Positions 18,159-26,318 are shown, numbered from the stretch's first letter. The stretch is DNA of 64,000 nucleotides from JALHUB01 sp963719465 (GCA_963719465.1 OY970386.1:1054001-1118000); one strand, 5' to 3'. Program-made: numbers and translations. Notes: a model not told the origin generated them from the letters alone.

Positions 18159-19186
18159 TGTAGGGTTTCAGGAGATGTGAGACAGAAGGGAGGTGAATAA
18201 CGTCGGGCCTGGGCTGTAGGCTAACGGAAAACGAAGCCCAATAACCTACAGGAGGCCCGACATGCACAAAGCTCGCACACCCTGGCCCATCCAGACAAGA
18301 GCCGCCTACATCGCTGCGTTCGAGGAGGCGCGTCGGCAGTATCCCAGGCTCAGCGCCCGCATCTTTTGCCAGGCGGGAGAGGTGCCCCATTCGACCTTCT
18401 CTCGCTGGTGGGCGGCCTGGCGACGCCACGACAGGAGAGCGCTATCAGACCGCTCCCGCAGGCCTCACCGCTCGCCTACGGCCCTTTCAGGGCATGTTCT
18501 AGACATCATCCGCGGCGCCCATCGTAAATTCGGCTTCGGAGTAAAGAGGCTCCACGCGTATCTGACAAAGGCCGGGCTGATTACCTGCAGCGTTTCCAGT
18601 GTCTACAGAGTTCTCCGTCGCGCCGGCGCCCTCCTTGCCTGTCCCCGTAAACCTAAGCGTCTCTGGCTGCACTACGCCAAAGCTTCCCCCGGTGATCGGG
18701 CTCAGATGGACCTGCTCTATCTGCCGGAGGGTCGCTACCAACTGACCCTGGTCGACGATTGCAGCCGCGTTCTTGCCGCAACGGTTCTTTCCAGGCGCAC
18801 CTGCGCCGCTGTCTGCAAAGCCCTGCCGTGCCTCCTGGAGACCATCCCGTTCGCAATTCGCTGCCTCCAGACTGATAACGGCCCTGAATTCTCAGGCGAC
18901 CTCACTGCCCTTCTGAGGCGAAGAGGCATTCGCCACGTCCGGATCAGACCCAGGACGCCTCATCTCAATGGCAAGGTGGAGAGAGTGCAGAGGACGATGC
19001 GAGAGGAGTTCTGGGATGGCGTTCTGGCGGGAACGGTCTTGGAGTGGGAGAAGGGGTTGCAGGCGTATGTGCGCTTCTACAACAAGAAACGGCTGCACAG
19101 TGCTCTTGGCTACAGCGCGCCGCTCGTGTACGCTCAGGAGCGTCTACCTCAGGCCCGGATTCTACCACATCTCCTGAAACCCTACA
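18159..19186 (+). mobile_element. IS481-type insertion sequence, complete
   Basis: The element is 1028 bp long with perfect 21-bp terminal inverted repeats (18159-18179 and 19166-19186) that begin TGTAGGGTTTC, the 5'-TGT typical of the family. It is flanked by a perfect 15-bp direct repeat. It carries one DDE transposase gene. It inserted between the MBL-fold gene and lysA, immediately upstream of a TATAAT box that probably serves lysA. A long hairpin precedes the transposase gene, and the transposase stop codon lies outside the element. Confidence 0.93.
18202..18261 (+). promoter_or_regulatory. RBS-sequestering hairpin upstream of the transposase start
   Basis: GTCGGGCCT and CTGTAGG on the left pair with CCTACAG and AGGCCCGAC on the right, giving a 16-bp stem interrupted by a small internal loop (GGG opposite G) and closed by a 24-base loop. 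The right arm contains the GGAGG ribosome-binding site and ends at the base before the ATG. Folding would hide the site in any transcript that reads in from outside, a known way in which insertion sequences limit their transposase. Confidence 0.75.
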
Positions 19187-19218
19187 CGCCTAGACCCTCC
19201 TTCTTCAGCAACGTATAA
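18262..19218 (+). CDS. IS481-family DDE transposase
   Basis: This 318-residue transposase has an N-terminal helix-turn-helix half (residues 1-75) and an rve-type integrase core. The catalytic triad is visible as Asp in QMDLLYLP, Asp in QTDNGPEF and Glu in HLNGKVERVQRTMREEFW, with the family YNKKRLHSALGYSAP near the end. The reading frame has no stop inside the element: it crosses the right inverted repeat and ends at a TAA 30 bases into host DNA, adding about ten host-encoded residues. An AGGAGG ribosome-binding site lies in the hairpin just before the ATG. Probably functional. Confidence 0.93.
   Translation: MHKARTPWPIQTRAAYIAAFEEARRQYPRLSARIFCQAGEVPHSTFSRWWAAWRRHDRRALSDRSRRPHRSPTALSGHVLDIIRGAHRKFGFGVKRLHAYLTKAGLITCSVSSVYRVLRRAGALLACPRKPKRLWLHYAKASPGDRAQMDLLYLPEGRYQLTLVDDCSRVLAATVLSRRTCAAVCKALPCLLETIPFAIRCLQTDNGPEFSGDLTALLRRRGIRHVRIRPRTPHLNGKVERVQRTMREEFWDGVLAGTVLEWEKGLQAYVRFYNKKRLHSALGYSAPLVYAQERLPQARILPHLLKPYTPRPSFFSNV
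19187..19201 (+). repeat. Target-site duplication, right copy
   Basis: This is the right copy of the 15-bp duplication (CGCCTAGACCCTCCT), identical to 18144-18158. It now supplies part of the transposase reading frame and lies near where the -35 region of lysA would be. Confidence 0.92.
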
Positions 19219-19237
19219 TCATTCGTGAAGAACGAAT
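19214..19237 (+). promoter_or_regulatory. lysA -10 box with adjacent dyad
   Basis: A perfect TATAAT lies at 19214-19219, overlapping the TAA that ends the transposase. It is followed at once by the inverted repeat ATTCGT-GAAGA-ACGAAT (19221-19237). No good -35 box is seen 17 bases upstream, where the target duplication lies. The dyad covers the expected transcription start and could be an operator or a 5' mRNA hairpin. Confidence 0.5.
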
Positions 19238-19253
19238 CCCTCGGGGCCAAGCC

Positions 19254-20591
19254 ATGTCTTTCGATCCCGCCTTCGCGCCCGTGCTGCCGCGCACTGCCGC
19301 GCTGAACGTCTCAAGACCATTTGAGCCTCGGCGGCTGCGACACAGTCGACCTGGCGCGGGACTTCGGCACGCCCCTCTACGTCTTCGACGAGACCGAGCT
19401 GCGGGAAGGCGCCCGCGAATGGCTTGCGGCCTTTCAGCCCTCGCCGCCGGAAACGACGATCGTCTATGCCGCCAAGGCCTATCTCGGGCGGGCCATCGCT
19501 TCGCTGTTCGCCGAAGAGGGGCTGTCGCTGGACGTCGCGTCCGGCGGCGAGCTGGTGATCGCGCTGGCGGCCGGTTTTCCGGCGGCGCGCATCTACCTGC
19601 ATGGCAACAACAAGTCGCGGCGGGAGTTGGGAGAGGCGCTGGACGCGGGCGTCGCCCACGTGGTCATCGACAACTTCCGCGAGATAGCGCTGCTGGACGA
19701 GCTGGCCGTCGCGGCCGGCAAACGGCAGAAGGTCTTGCTGCGGATATCGCCGAACGTCGACCCGCACACGCACCGCTACATCTCGACCGGTGCGCTCGAC
19801 TCGAAGTTCGGCCTGCCGCTCGCCAGCGGTGACGCGGAGAAGGCTGTCGAGGTCGTGCTGAGGTCTAGTGCGCTCGACCTGGTCGGCCTGCACGCGCACA
19901 TCGGGTCGCAGATTCTTCGAGATCGAACCGTTCCAGCGGTCGCTTGCCGCGCTCATCGAGTTCGCGGCGGGCCTGAAGGGACACGCGCGGTTCGAGCAGA
20001 TCGAACGCCGGCGGCGGCTTCGCGGTGCAGTACCAGCGCGGCCTGCCAGCGCCGTCCCGACGCGATTACGCCCAGGCGCTCGTCGCGACGCTCAAGGAGT
20101 CGTGCCGGAAGTTCGACCTGCCGCTCCCGCGCCTCGTCATAGAGCCCGGGCGCTCGCTTGTTGCCCGCGCCGGCGTCGCGCTCTACACGGCGGGCGGGCG
20201 AAAAGAGATCGCCGGCGTGCGCACGTACGTCCTCGTCGACGGCGGCATGGCCGACAACATCCGACCCGCCCTCTACGGCGCCGCCTATGAGGCGCTACTG
20301 GCGAACCGTCCCGGCGACAAAGGGCCGCTGGAGCGCGTGACTATCGCCGGCAAGTTCTGCGAGTCCGGCGACGTGCTGGTCCGCGACATCGAGCTGCCGC
20401 GGGCGCAGCCGGACGACATCCTCGCCGTCCCGGTCTCGGGCGCCTACTGCCTGCCGCTGGCCAGCAACTACAACGCCTCGTTCAAACCGGCCGTCGTGTT
20501 CGTGAAGGACGGTCTGGCCAGGCTGGTGCGCCGTCGCGAGACTTACGACGACCTGTTGCGCTGCGAGACCGACGAGGGGACGGCGGGCTAG
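19254..20591 (+). pseudogene. lysA: Diaminopimelate decarboxylase with three +1 frameshifts
   Basis: LysA is the PLP enzyme that makes L-lysine from meso-diaminopimelate. All key parts are readable but in successive frames: MSFDPAFAPVLPRTAALN, then (after an extra base near 19317) HLSLGGCDTVDLARDFGTPLYVFDE with the PLP Lys in YAAKAYLGRA and on to GLHAHIGSQI. An extra base near 19915 gives FEIEPFQRSLAALIEFAAG, and one near 20004 restores the first frame at GGGFAVQYQRGLP through DGGMADNIRPALYG, CESGDVL and the normal end. Each step is a single inserted base, so the protein sequence is otherwise undamaged. The cause is either recent decay after the IS landed upstream, or assembly error. Active-site sequence is fully conserved, which favours error. 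Confidence 0.85.
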
Positions 20592-20595
20592 CGCC

Positions 20596-21666
20596 GTGTG
20601 GAACCTGATCGGGCAGGAGCGGGCAAAGGCGGTGCTCAGCCGCGCGCTGGCGGAAGGCCGCGTCTCGCACGCCTACCTGTTCGCCGGCCCACCGCAGGTC
20701 GGCAAGGCGACGGCGGCGCTCGAGCTCGCCCAGGCGTTGAATTGTCGCGGCGAAGACCCTCCCTGCCACCGCTGCCGCCAGTGCCATTTGATCGAGGAGG
20801 GCGACCACCCGGACGTCGAGGTCATCAGCATCGGCGGGCTCTGCGAGGAGCCGGGGCCGGAGCACAGGGACCACGCGGCCGACGGCTCGAAGGAGATACG
20901 CATCTGCCAGATAAGGCGGCTGAAACGGATAGCCAGTCGGGCGCCGTTCGAGGGGCGGTACCGCGTCGTCATAATCGACCCGGCGGACGCCCTCAACGCC
21001 GAGTCCTCAAACGCGCTGCTGAAGACGCTGGAGGAGCCGCCCGCGTCGCTCGTGCTCATCCTGGTGACGAGCCGCGAGGAGGCGCTTCTGGCGACGGTCC
21101 GCTCCCGCTGCCGCCTGGTGCCTTTCAGCGCGATGCCGACCGAGGCCATAGCCGCGGCGCTGCGCGAGACGTGGGAAGTGCCGGCCGAGGACGCCGCCCT
21201 CATCGCCAGGCTGAGCGCCGGACGCCTCGGCTGGGCGGTGACGGCCTGGGAGGATGAGACCGTCCTGCCGGCCCGCGAGTCGATCCTGGAGGACATATAC
21301 CGCCTCAGCGCCGCCGGCCGCGACGAGCGCTTCGCCTGGGCGGCCGAGATGTCGCGCCGCTTCTACCGCGACCGCAACAGCGTCTACGGCGTGCTGGAGC
21401 TCTGGCGCGAGTGGTGGCGGGACGTGCTTCTGACGGCCTCGGAGCAGCCGGCAATTGTGACGAACGCCGGCCTTCTGGACAGACTGACCCTGATGGCCGG
21501 AAAATATAGAGCAGGAGACATTTTGTCGTTTCTGCGGGCGCTGAACCGGACGGCCGAAAACCTGGCCGACAACGTCAACCCGCAACTGGCGCTGGAGGTG
21601 CTCATGCTGCAGATTCCCGCGCCGAGAAAGGAGAGACAGCTCGCCGGGGCCGCCGGCTCAGACTGA
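20596..21666 (+). CDS. holB: DNA polymerase III delta' subunit
   Basis: The 356-residue clamp-loader subunit starts at GTG, four bases after lysA. It has the AAA+ fold: IGQERAKAVL, a modified P-loop GPPQVGKATAA, the four-Cys zinc module CRGEDPPCHRCRQC, sensor and helper segments (VVIIDPADALNAESSNALLKTLEEPP and the TVRSRC box containing the SRC motif). The P-loop retains GxxxxGK, but delta' often does not hydrolyse ATP. The C-terminal third forms the collar domain. It acts with DnaX and HolA to load the beta clamp. The next gene, a PSP1/RicT homologue, follows holB in many Gram-positive genomes, supporting the call. Confidence 0.92.
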   Translation: MWNLIGQERAKAVLSRALAEGRVSHAYLFAGPPQVGKATAALELAQALNCRGEDPPCHRCRQCHLIEEGDHPDVEVISIGGLCEEPGPEHRDHAADGSKEIRICQIRRLKRIASRAPFEGRYRVVIIDPADALNAESSNALLKTLEEPPASLVLILVTSREEALLATVRSRCRLVPFSAMPTEAIAAALRETWEVPAEDAALIARLSAGRLGWAVTAWEDETVLPARESILEDIYRLSAAGRDERFAWAAEMSRRFYRDRNSVYGVLELWREWWRDVLLTASEQPAIVTNAGLLDRLTLMAGKYRAGDILSFLRALNRTAENLADNVNPQLALEVLMLQIPAPRKERQLAGAAGSD

Positions 21667-21689
21667 GGCGATCCGGAGAGCTTGCCGAT

Positions 21690-22700
21690 ATGACCGAAGA
21701 AGAAGCGACGCCTCGTCGCATCGCCGGCGTCAGATTTGACGGCGCCGGAAGAGTATTCTACTTCGACGCCAAGAGCATCGAGGTGAGGGCGGGCCAGCAG
21801 GTCGTCGTGCAGACGGCGCACGGCTCGTCGCTGGGCCGCGTCGTCATCGCGCCCGAGCAGGTGGTCGCCGAGGAGATCACGGAACGCCTCGACCCCATCG
21901 TTCGCATCGCCAGCGAGGAAGACATCGCGACGGCGGAGTCACTCAGGAGCGCCGTTCACGATAACCTGACCACCGCCCGCAAGAAGGTCGAAGAGCACCA
22001 CCTGGACATGCAACTGGTCGGCGGCGACTCCAACCTCGAGGGCTCCCGCCTGACGCTCTACTTCAGCGCCCAGCAGCGCGTCGACTTCCGCGCCCTGGTG
22101 CGCGACCTCTCGTCGACGCTGCAGAAGCGCGTCCAGCTCCTCCAGGTGGGCGAGCGCGACCGCGCCAAGCTGGTCGGCGACATCGGCCAGTGCGGCTACA
22201 CGCTCTGCTGCCGGTCCTGGCTCGGCGCCTTCCCGTCGATTTCGATTCGAATGGCGAAGGAGCAGGACGTCCCGCTCAACCCCTCGAAGATATCCGGCGT
22301 CTGCGGCCGGCTGCTCTGCTGCCTGGCTTACGAGCACGACCAGTACCGCGAGCTGCGCGGCAAGCTCCCCAGGGTGGGGCAGATGCTCTCGACGCCCGTC
22401 GGCGAGGCGAAGCTCATCGCCGTGCACGTTCTCAAGCAGACCGTTTCCCTGCGCGTCGCCGACACGCTGACCGTCGTCGAGATGCCGATAGACGATCTCC
22501 GCGGTCAGTACGGCACCGTCGTCCGGCCGGCCGAGCTCGTGAAGGAAGAGCTGCGAGCGGTGGAGCAGGCGCCTCCGTCACCGGCGACGGAAGGGGCGAC
22601 CGGCGAGAGTAGCGAAGAGCAGCCGCGACGCCGCCGACGCCGTCGGGGCGGGCGCGGCCGACGCGGCGGGGGCCAGCGGAGCGACATTCCGCCGCAATGA
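21690..22700 (+). CDS. PSP1/RicT-like protein with basic C-terminal tail
   Basis: The 336-residue protein matches the PSP1 C-terminal domain family (RicT/YaaT in Bacillus). The core includes GVRFDGAGRVFYFDAKSIEV, EEHHLDMQLVGGD and the Cys-rich GQCGYTLCCRSWL...SGVCGRLLCCLAYE, the cysteines that bind iron-sulfur clusters in the RicAFT complex that stimulates mRNA maturation. The last 40 residues are Glu/Pro-rich and then strongly Arg-rich (RRRRRRRGGRGRRGGG-like), suggesting RNA binding. ricA and ricF are not nearby. The stop overlaps the annotated glyA start (ATGA). Confidence 0.87.
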   Translation: MTEEEATPRRIAGVRFDGAGRVFYFDAKSIEVRAGQQVVVQTAHGSSLGRVVIAPEQVVAEEITERLDPIVRIASEEDIATAESLRSAVHDNLTTARKKVEEHHLDMQLVGGDSNLEGSRLTLYFSAQQRVDFRALVRDLSSTLQKRVQLLQVGERDRAKLVGDIGQCGYTLCCRSWLGAFPSISIRMAKEQDVPLNPSKISGVCGRLLCCLAYEHDQYRELRGKLPRVGQMLSTPVGEAKLIAVHVLKQTVSLRVADTLTVVEMPIDDLRGQYGTVVRPAELVKEELRAVEQAPPSPATEGATGESSEEQPRRRRRRRGGRGRRGGGQRSDIPPQ

Positions 22701-23974
22701 TCCTGGCTATCGCGAAGGAGGCAGACTTGAAGGAGCTGCAGCAGGTCGATCCGGAGGTCTACGCGCTCGTCGAGGCGGAGGCGCGCTACGAGGCGGAGAC
22801 GCTGCGCCTCATCCCGTCGGAGAACTATGCGTCGGCGGCGGTAATGGAAGCGCTGGGCTCCGTCATGACGAACAAGTACTCCGAGGGCTACCCCGGCAAG
22901 CGCTACTACGAGGGCCAGCGCTACGTCGATGAGCTCGAGGAGCTGGCGATAGGGCGGGCGAAGAGCCTGTTCGGCGTCGACCATGCCAACGTCCAGCCTT
23001 ACTCCGGCTCGCCGGCGAACATGGCCGCCTACTACGCGCTCCTCCAGCCCGGCGAGACGATCATGGGCCTCAGCCTGCCGCACGGCGGCCACCTGACCCA
23101 CGGCTGGGAGGTCAACTTCTCCGCCCGCTTCTATCACTCCGTCCAGTACACCGTCGACCGCGAGACGAACCTGGTCGACTACGACGCCGTGCGCGCGCTG
23201 GCGAAGGAGGCGCGGCCCAAGGTGATCGTCTGCGGCGCCACCGCCTACCCGCGGCTGTGGGACTTCAAGGCCTTCGCCGAGATCGCGAAGGAGGTCGACG
23301 CCTACTTCCTGGCCGACATCGCCCACGTCGCCGGGCTCATCGCCGCCGGCGTCCACCCGGACCCGGCGCCCTACGCCGACGTCATCACCACGACCACGCA
23401 CAAGACCCTGCGCGGCCCGCGCGGCGCCATGATCATGTGCCGCGAACAGTTCGCCCACGACATCGACCGGGCGGTCTTCCCGGCGCTGCAGGGCGGCCCC
23501 CACGACCACACGACCGCCGCCATCGCCGTGGCGCTGAAAGAGGCGGCGACGCCGGAGTTCAAGGAGTACGGCGCGCAGGTGGTGCGCAACGCCAAGGCCA
23601 TGGCCGGCGAGCTGCTGGAGCGCGGCTTCCAGCTCGTCTCCGGCGGCACGGACAACCACCTCATCCTCATCGACCTCACGAACAAGGGCGTGACCGGCAA
23701 GAAGGCGTCGAAGGCGCTGGACCAGGCGGGAATCGTCGTCAACGCCAACACCGTGCCGTTCGACCCGCGCAAGCCGTTCAGCCCCAGCGGCATCCGCATC
23801 GGCAGTCCGGCCGTCACCTCGCGCGGCATGAAGGAGCCGGAGATGCGCCGCATCGTCACCTGGCTGGACGAAGTGGTCGCGAACGTGGATGATGAGCAGA
23901 CGCTGGAGCGCATCCGCAACGAAGTCCGCGACTTCTGCGCCGCCTTCCCGGCGCCCGGCATTTCGGTCGCCTGA
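22697..23974 (+). CDS. glyA: Serine hydroxymethyltransferase
   Basis: This 425-residue PLP enzyme interconverts serine and glycine while charging tetrahydrofolate. It shows LIPSENYAS, the PYSGSPANMAAY cofactor region, LADIAHVAGLIAAG, and the Schiff-base lysine in TTTTHKTLRGPRG (about residue 236). The ATG overlaps the upstream stop, but a TTG at 22727 with an ideal AAGGAGG five bases upstream would give MKELQQVDPEV, closer to family N-termini, and may be the real start. Its last nine codons (FPAPGISVA) are the first copy of a sequence repeated through the tandem array that follows. It links to the gcv operon functionally through one-carbon metabolism. Confidence 0.96.
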   Translation: MILAIAKEADLKELQQVDPEVYALVEAEARYEAETLRLIPSENYASAAVMEALGSVMTNKYSEGYPGKRYYEGQRYVDELEELAIGRAKSLFGVDHANVQPYSGSPANMAAYYALLQPGETIMGLSLPHGGHLTHGWEVNFSARFYHSVQYTVDRETNLVDYDAVRALAKEARPKVIVCGATAYPRLWDFKAFAEIAKEVDAYFLADIAHVAGLIAAGVHPDPAPYADVITTTTHKTLRGPRGAMIMCREQFAHDIDRAVFPALQGGPHDHTTAAIAVALKEAATPEFKEYGAQVVRNAKAMAGELLERGFQLVSGGTDNHLILIDLTNKGVTGKKASKALDQAGIVVNANTVPFDPRKPFSPSGIRIGSPAVTSRGMKEPEMRRIVTWLDEVVANVDDEQTLERIRNEVRDFCAAFPAPGISVA

Positions 23975-25102
23975 TTCGAAGGAGAGGAACACTCCGAGGG
24001 GAACGGTTCTGAGGGTTAAAACCCTCAGCCTTCGCCAAAACCGTTCTTCACGGCAGGCTGAGGGATTCATCCCTCAGAACAGATTACGTTTCCCGGCGCC
24101 CGGCATACCTGTGTCGTAGCAATCGTGCGAAGAGCGCGGGGAGGGGCAGAGCGTCCGTAAGCGCTCGGTGGATGCTGCTGGAGCGAGCCGTCTCAGCAAA
24201 TGGCTGAGGGATTCATCCCTCAGAACAGATTACGTTTCCCGGCGCCGGGCATTTCGGTCGCCTGATTCGAAGGAGAGGAACACTCCGAGGGGAACGGTTC
24301 TGAGGATTAAAACCCTCAGCCTTCGCCAAAACCGTTCTTCCCTGCAGGCTGAGGGATTCATCCCTCAGAACAGATTACGTTTCCCGGCGCCCGGCATACC
24401 TGTGTCGTAGCAATCGTGCGAAGAGCGCGGGGAGGGGCAGAGCGTCCGTAAGCGCTCGGTGGATGCTGCTGGAGCGAGCCGTCTCAGCAAATGGCTGAGG
24501 GATTCATCCCTCAGAACAGATTACGTTTCCCGGCGCCGGGCATTTCGGTCGCCTGATTCGAAGGAGAGGAACACTCCGAGGGGAACGGTTCTGAGGGTTA
24601 AAACCCTCAGCCTTCGCCAAAACCGTTCTTCACGGCAGGCTGAGGGATTCATCCCTCAGAACAGATTACGTTCCCCGGCGCCCGGCATACCTGTGTCGTA
24701 GCAATCGTGCGAAGAGCGCGGGGAGGGGCAGAGCGTCCGTAAGCGCTCGGTGGATGCTGCTGGAGCGAGCCGTCTCAGCAAATGGCTGAGGGATTCATCC
24801 CTCAGAACAGATTACGTTTCCCGGCGCCGGGCATTTCGATCGCCTGATTCAAAGGGGAGAAACACTCCGAGGGGGAACGGTTCTGAAGGTTAAAACCCTC
24901 AGCCTTCGCCAAAACCGTTCTTCACGGCAGGCTGAGGGATTCATCCCTCAGAACAGATTACGTTTCCCGGCGCCGGGCATTTCGATCGCCTGATTCGAAG
25001 GGGAGAAACACTCCGAGGGGTGGGGGAACGGTTCTGAAGGTTAAAACCCTCAGCCTTCGCCAAAACCGTTCTTCACGGCAGGCTGAGGGATTCATCCCTC
25101 AG
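23945..25102 (+). repeat. Higher-order tandem repeat array of 145/146-bp monomers
   Basis: Two monomer types alternate. Type A (about 145 bp) starts GGCATTTCGGTCGCCTGATT, and type B (146 bp) starts GGCATACCTGTGTCGTAGCA. Both end with the same segment of about 45 bases containing CTGAGGGATTCATCCCTCAG and ATTACGTTTCCCGGCGCC. The order is A-B three times (291-bp period starting at 23957, 24248 and 24539), then A (24830) and a truncated A (24976-25102). Copies differ at only a few bases. Each A monomer also contains the dyad CTGAGGGTTAAAACCCTCAG and a longer GAACGGTT/AACCGTTC pairing. The first copy of the array lies in the glyA 3' end. Open 80-codon frames inside the units look incidental. Confidence 0.92.
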
Positions 25103-25194
25103 AGCTGCAAAAGCCACCCCGCCGCGGAGACGTTCTGGCCGCCGAGAGTGGAAAGCCTCGGCTACGCGCGGGAAGGCAGCGTCGAGCTCTTGTA

Positions 25195-25216
25195 GGCCGG
25201 ACTTTCCCGTCCGGCC
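25195..25216. repeat. GC-rich inverted repeat
   Basis: The sequence GGCCGGAC-TTTCCC-GTCCGGCC is a perfect 8-bp inverted repeat in the gap between the tandem array and the DUF11 gene. It may be a stray repetitive extragenic palindrome or a terminator for glyA read-through, but no T-run follows directly. Confidence 0.6.
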
Positions 25217-25246
25217 GTTGCGAACGGCGTTTTTGCCTCGCAGACA

Positions 25247-25276
25247 GCGAATTGTAAAATATCATCGACAATTCGC
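25247..25276. promoter_or_regulatory. 9-12-9 inverted repeat upstream of the DUF11 gene (candidate operator)
   Basis: GCGAATTGT and ACAATTCGC form perfect 9-bp arms separated by 12 bases. The repeat ends 19 bases before a TTGACA box. The arm length and spacing are operator-like and the central spacer is AT-rich. No matching second copy was found elsewhere in the window, and no regulator gene is adjacent. Confidence 0.55.
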
Positions 25277-25295
25277 CCCCGATAGACCGCCCCCC

Positions 25296-25325
25296 TTGAC
25301 ATAGATTCCGTTCGTCGTTCAAAAT
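25296..25325 (+). promoter_or_regulatory. Promoter of the DUF11 surface-protein gene
   Basis: A perfect TTGACA (25296-25301) is followed after 18 bases by CAAAAT (25320-25325). The gene starts about 65 bases further on, behind an AAGGAGAT ribosome-binding site. Confidence 0.55.
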
Positions 25326-25394
25326 AGTTAGGTATTTGGCGGGGACCGCGCGTATCCGTCTGCCTTGGACGGACTAGTTGAGAAGGAGATCAAT

Positions 25395-26246
25395 ATGGAG
25401 AGATGGAAGGGATCCTGGATGTGGGGAGTGGCCGCGGGCGCGGGACTGGCCCTGGTAATGGTGGCGGTCATGCTGTCGGCAAAGGGGCCGGGCACGGGAG
25501 TGGCATTCGCTGACACGACGACACCCACGCCGCCGACGGCGACAAGCACCGCGACGCCGGTAACCCCAACGGCCACGCCGACGGTGCCATGTGACCTGAG
25601 CATCACCAAGCACGCCGATGACACGTCGCCGGCCATCAACGGCATCGTCAACTACACGATCACGGTGACGGACAACAGCGGCAGCTGCAACCACGACATT
25701 GAGGTCGACGACGCGATACCTGACAACATGGACTGCCAGGACGCCAGCGTTGATTCGGGCTCCGACGTTCCCACCGATGACGTGGACATCAACAGCGGCT
25801 GCGACAACAACGGCACCGTCAGGTGGACCGACAACGTCTCCGACGGCAATATGGGGAACGGGGACCAGCTCATTCTGGACCTGTCGCTCAAAGTGACCTC
25901 GGATGCCAGCGCCGGCGATGACATCAAGAACAAGGCGTGCATCACTGAGGAAGAGGGTGACTCAGTCGACATCTGCGTCAGCCGGACGGTAACAGTGGCG
26001 TCCGAGACCGCAACGCCGACGACGGTCCCGACATCGGCCGTCCCGACGGTCGCGATTCCAACCGCACGGCCAGTGACGCCAGCGCCGGTATACGTCCCGC
26101 CTGCCGTTGCTCCGTCCGTATCGGTCCCGAGCACCGGCACCGGGCCTTCCGGCGGCGGAACGTCACCGTGGGCGCTGCCTCTCGGCTTGCTGGGAGGCGC
26201 CCTGCTGCTGACATCCGGCGTCGTGTTCGTGAAGCGAACGCGCTAG
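25395..26246 (+). CDS. Secreted DUF11-like protein with C-terminal membrane anchor
   Basis: The 283-residue protein has a signal peptide (hydrophobic core about residues 10-28, ending near AFA at 37-39), a Thr/Pro-rich stalk (residues 40-65), and a single DUF11-type beta-sandwich (CDLSITKHADDTSPAINGIV then NYTITVTDNSG). A second Thr/Pro/Val stalk follows, and then PSTGTG with a hydrophobic helix and a basic tail (VFVKRTR). The C-terminus has the layout of a sortase-type sorting signal, but PSTGTG is not a strict LPXTG, so it may simply be membrane-anchored. The start at 25395 was chosen for its AAGGAGAT box. Acidic Cys-containing segments suggest disulfides outside the cell. Role unknown, probably surface structure or adhesion. 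Confidence 0.8.
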   Translation: MERWKGSWMWGVAAGAGLALVMVAVMLSAKGPGTGVAFADTTTPTPPTATSTATPVTPTATPTVPCDLSITKHADDTSPAINGIVNYTITVTDNSGSCNHDIEVDDAIPDNMDCQDASVDSGSDVPTDDVDINSGCDNNGTVRWTDNVSDGNMGNGDQLILDLSLKVTSDASAGDDIKNKACITEEEGDSVDICVSRTVTVASETATPTTVPTSAVPTVAIPTARPVTPAPVYVPPAVAPSVSVPSTGTGPSGGGTSPWALPLGLLGGALLLTSGVVFVKRTR

Positions 26247-26318
26247 GACGGCCTGGCGTTAACAACAAGGGAATCTAAATAGGCCTGCTTTCAGGCGGGC
26301 ATAGGTGGGTATTAACCT

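Noticed and set aside
19254..20591. Programmed frameshifting in lysA
   Set aside because: The three sites share no slippery motif, none has an in-frame stop that a shift would bypass in a regulated way, and lysA is not known to use recoding.
24168..24701. 80-codon open frames repeated every 291 bp in the tandem array
   Set aside because: They lie in hairpin-rich repeat DNA, lack ribosome-binding sites, and the repeat spacing being a multiple of three is enough to keep them alike.
25092..25322. A 76-codon minus-strand frame near the end of the array
   Set aside because: It covers the dyad and promoter region of the DUF11 gene and has no ribosome-binding site or protein-like composition.
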